6,492 nt of DNA. It comes from Syntrophaceae bacterium UBA6078 (GTDB lineage Bacteria; Desulfobacterota; Syntrophia; Syntrophales; UBA2210). The position numbers were made by a program, and so were the translations under genes. Positions within the stretch are counted from its first letter, which is position 1. Every line of letters begins with the position of its first letter. Positions 5,515 to 6,492 of the stretch are shown piece after piece. The notes under the pieces are model-generated. The model had not been told where the DNA came from, did not search any database, and saw nothing but the letters and a program-made list of their open reading frames with translations. The stretch lies in the NCBI GenBank assembly GCA_002428735.1, contig DIXO01000011.1:1-6492 (forward strand), read 5' to 3'.

Positions 5515-6402
5515 CTATCCTCGGGGGTGATACTTTCTGTGAATTTCCCTGAGCCGTTCGCGCGTGACATGCGTGTATATCTGGGTCGTCGATATGTCGG
5601 CATGGCCGAGCATGACCTGAACGGAACGCAGGTCGGCCCCCCCCTCCAGAAGGTGCGTCGCGAAAGAATGTCTGAAGGTATGGGGGTACACCTTCTTGTT
5701 CAGAGCGGTTTTTCTAACATATTTTTTGATAATCTTCCAGAAACCCTGCCGCGTGAGCCCCTCCCCCGAGCGGTTCAGAAAAAGGGTGTTCACCGACCGG
5801 CCCCCGGCGAGCTTTTTGCGCGCCTCCGCGACATACCGGTTCAGGCAGTCGAGGGCCGTCTGCCCGATGGGAACGATCCGTTCCTTGTTTCCCTTGCCTA
5901 CGACGATGAGGTACCCCGCCTGCCAGTGTATGTTCCCCATCCCCAGAGAAACCAGTTCCGACACGCGCACCCCCGTCGCGTACAGAAGTTCCATCATTGC
6001 CGTATCGCGGAGGGCAAGGGGTGTTTTGATCCCGGGCTGTTTCAGGAGAAGGGCCATCTCCTCCCTGTTCAGCGTGTCGGGAAGCCGCATCCACACCTTT
6101 GCCAGTTCGATGGAAGCAACCGGATTCTCATCGATGATTTCCTCGGCCAGGAGATACTTGTAGAACCCCCTGATCGCCGCCAGCGAACGGTTCATGGAGG
6201 TGGTGGCCAGACCGCCGCCCTTCAGGTCTCCGAGAAAAGAGATAATCGTTTCTGACGATATGTCCCTGATATCAGACGCCCCTGCCTCTTCGGCAAAGGC
6301 GGCATACCGGTTCAGATCCCGGCTGTACGCCTCCAGCGTGTTCAGGGACACCCCCTTTTCGACCGCCAGAAAATTGAGGTATCCGTCGATATGCCGGTGC
6401 AT
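5515..6402 (-). CDS. xerD: XerD-type site-specific tyrosine recombinase
   Basis: XerD, with XerC, resolves chromosome dimers at dif. This product has a SAM-like N-terminal core-binding domain (VEKGVSLNTLEAYSRDL) and a complete catalytic domain. Counting from the longer start (6420, 301 residues), the active-site residues are R152 (TGVRVSEL), K176 (GKGNKER), H247 and R250 (HTFRHSFATHLL), H273 (LGHADISTTQ) and Y282 (IYTHV). The C-terminal RLREIHRKYHPRG closely resembles the end of E. coli XerD, which favours XerD over XerC or a phage integrase. An in-frame TAG at 6433-6435 limits the start to the ATG at 6420 or at 6402. I chose 6402 (295 residues) because GGAAGGA lies 9 nt before it, while 6420 has no clear ribosome site. 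The TPR gene starts 2 nt after the stop. No dif site is visible. Confidence 0.95.
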   Translation of the reverse strand: MHRHIDGYLNFLAVEKGVSLNTLEAYSRDLNRYAAFAEEAGASDIRDISSETIISFLGDLKGGGLATTSMNRSLAAIRGFYKYLLAEEIIDENPVASIELAKVWMRLPDTLNREEMALLLKQPGIKTPLALRDTAMMELLYATGVRVSELVSLGMGNIHWQAGYLIVVGKGNKERIVPIGQTALDCLNRYVAEARKKLAGGRSVNTLFLNRSGEGLTRQGFWKIIKKYVRKTALNKKVYPHTFRHSFATHLLEGGADLRSVQVMLGHADISTTQIYTHVTRERLREIHRKYHPRG

Positions 6403-6411
6403 GGGCCCTGT

Positions 6412-6416
6412 TCCTT
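6412..6416 (-). promoter_or_regulatory. Ribosome binding site favouring the 6402 start of xerD
   Basis: AAGGA (within GGAAGGA) on the minus strand lies 9 nt before the ATG at 6400-6402. It overlaps the first codons of the longer frame from 6420. It is the best Shine-Dalgarno match near either candidate start. Confidence 0.45.
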
Positions 6417-6492
6417 CCATACCGTCGGAAGTCTAAAGGATACTCCGGGGGAATGCAAGTGTTCCGTGGGACCGTAATCCACCACCAACTTT

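Noticed and set aside
4658..6255. Two long plus-strand open frames (265 and 267 codons) opposite the TPR gene and xerD
   Set aside because: Shadows of genuine minus-strand genes; composition and lack of recognisable domains argue against real proteins.
6430..6458. TTGCAT - 17 bp - TAGACT as a promoter for xerD
   Set aside because: Only 3 of 6 and 4 of 6 matches; spacing is ideal but the boxes are too weak to call. It would place a start at about 6423, which fits the 6402 ATG.
6421..6492. Possible end of an upstream gene or tRNA at the right edge
   Set aside because: Two frames stay open and one ends at TAG 6433-6435, but 72 nt gives no recognisable protein, and no CCA end or T-loop pattern is seen.

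Overview
All seven genes recognised in this window lie on the minus strand and are tightly packed. They read from right to left as xerD, a gene for a large membrane-anchored TPR protein, kdsA, kdsC, lptC, lptA and lptB. The content is Gram-negative envelope biology: Kdo synthesis followed by the bridge and ATPase parts of the Lpt lipopolysaccharide exporter. The kdsC-lptC-lptA-lptB order is the classic proteobacterial 'yrb'-type cluster. A metal-type KdsA, and kdsA placed directly before kdsC, resemble Deltaproteobacteria (Desulfobacterota, Geobacter- or Syntrophus-like). That assignment is inferred from gene order and protein character, not from a database search.

Layout in the direction of transcription: 6492-6421 is a short lead-in with no identifiable gene. 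XerD recombinase (about 6402/6420-5515) is followed 2 nt later by the 667-residue TPR protein (5512-3509). The TPR gene overlaps kdsA by 4 nt (ATGA). kdsC follows 12 nt after kdsA. A 177-nt gap (2126-1950) then holds a strong-looking sigma70-type promoter and a leader of about 130 nt ahead of lptC. A 52-nt gap separates lptC from lptA. It contains a hairpin and a 19-codon mini-ORF that touches lptC and lptA by ATGA overlaps. lptB starts 4 nt after lptA with a TTG codon and ends 18 nt from the window edge. rpoN commonly follows lptB in such clusters but cannot be seen here.

How the genes fit together: KdsA makes Kdo-8-phosphate and KdsC dephosphorylates it to Kdo, the inner-core sugar of LPS. 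LptC (inner-membrane anchored) and LptA (periplasmic) form the bridge that carries LPS across the periplasm, and LptB is the cytoplasmic ATPase that drives it. The TPR protein has no assigned function. Its single N-terminal membrane segment, predicted periplasmic TPR array and stop/start overlap with kdsA make an envelope role plausible.

Most of this is ordinary core-genome content; I see no mobile element, CRISPR array or RNA gene. The points most worth a second look are the TPR protein with its three-TPR (102-residue) super-repeat, the internal promoter before lptC, the ATGA-to-ATGA mini-ORF between lptC and lptA, and slippery homopolymer tracts at gene junctions and near gene ends.
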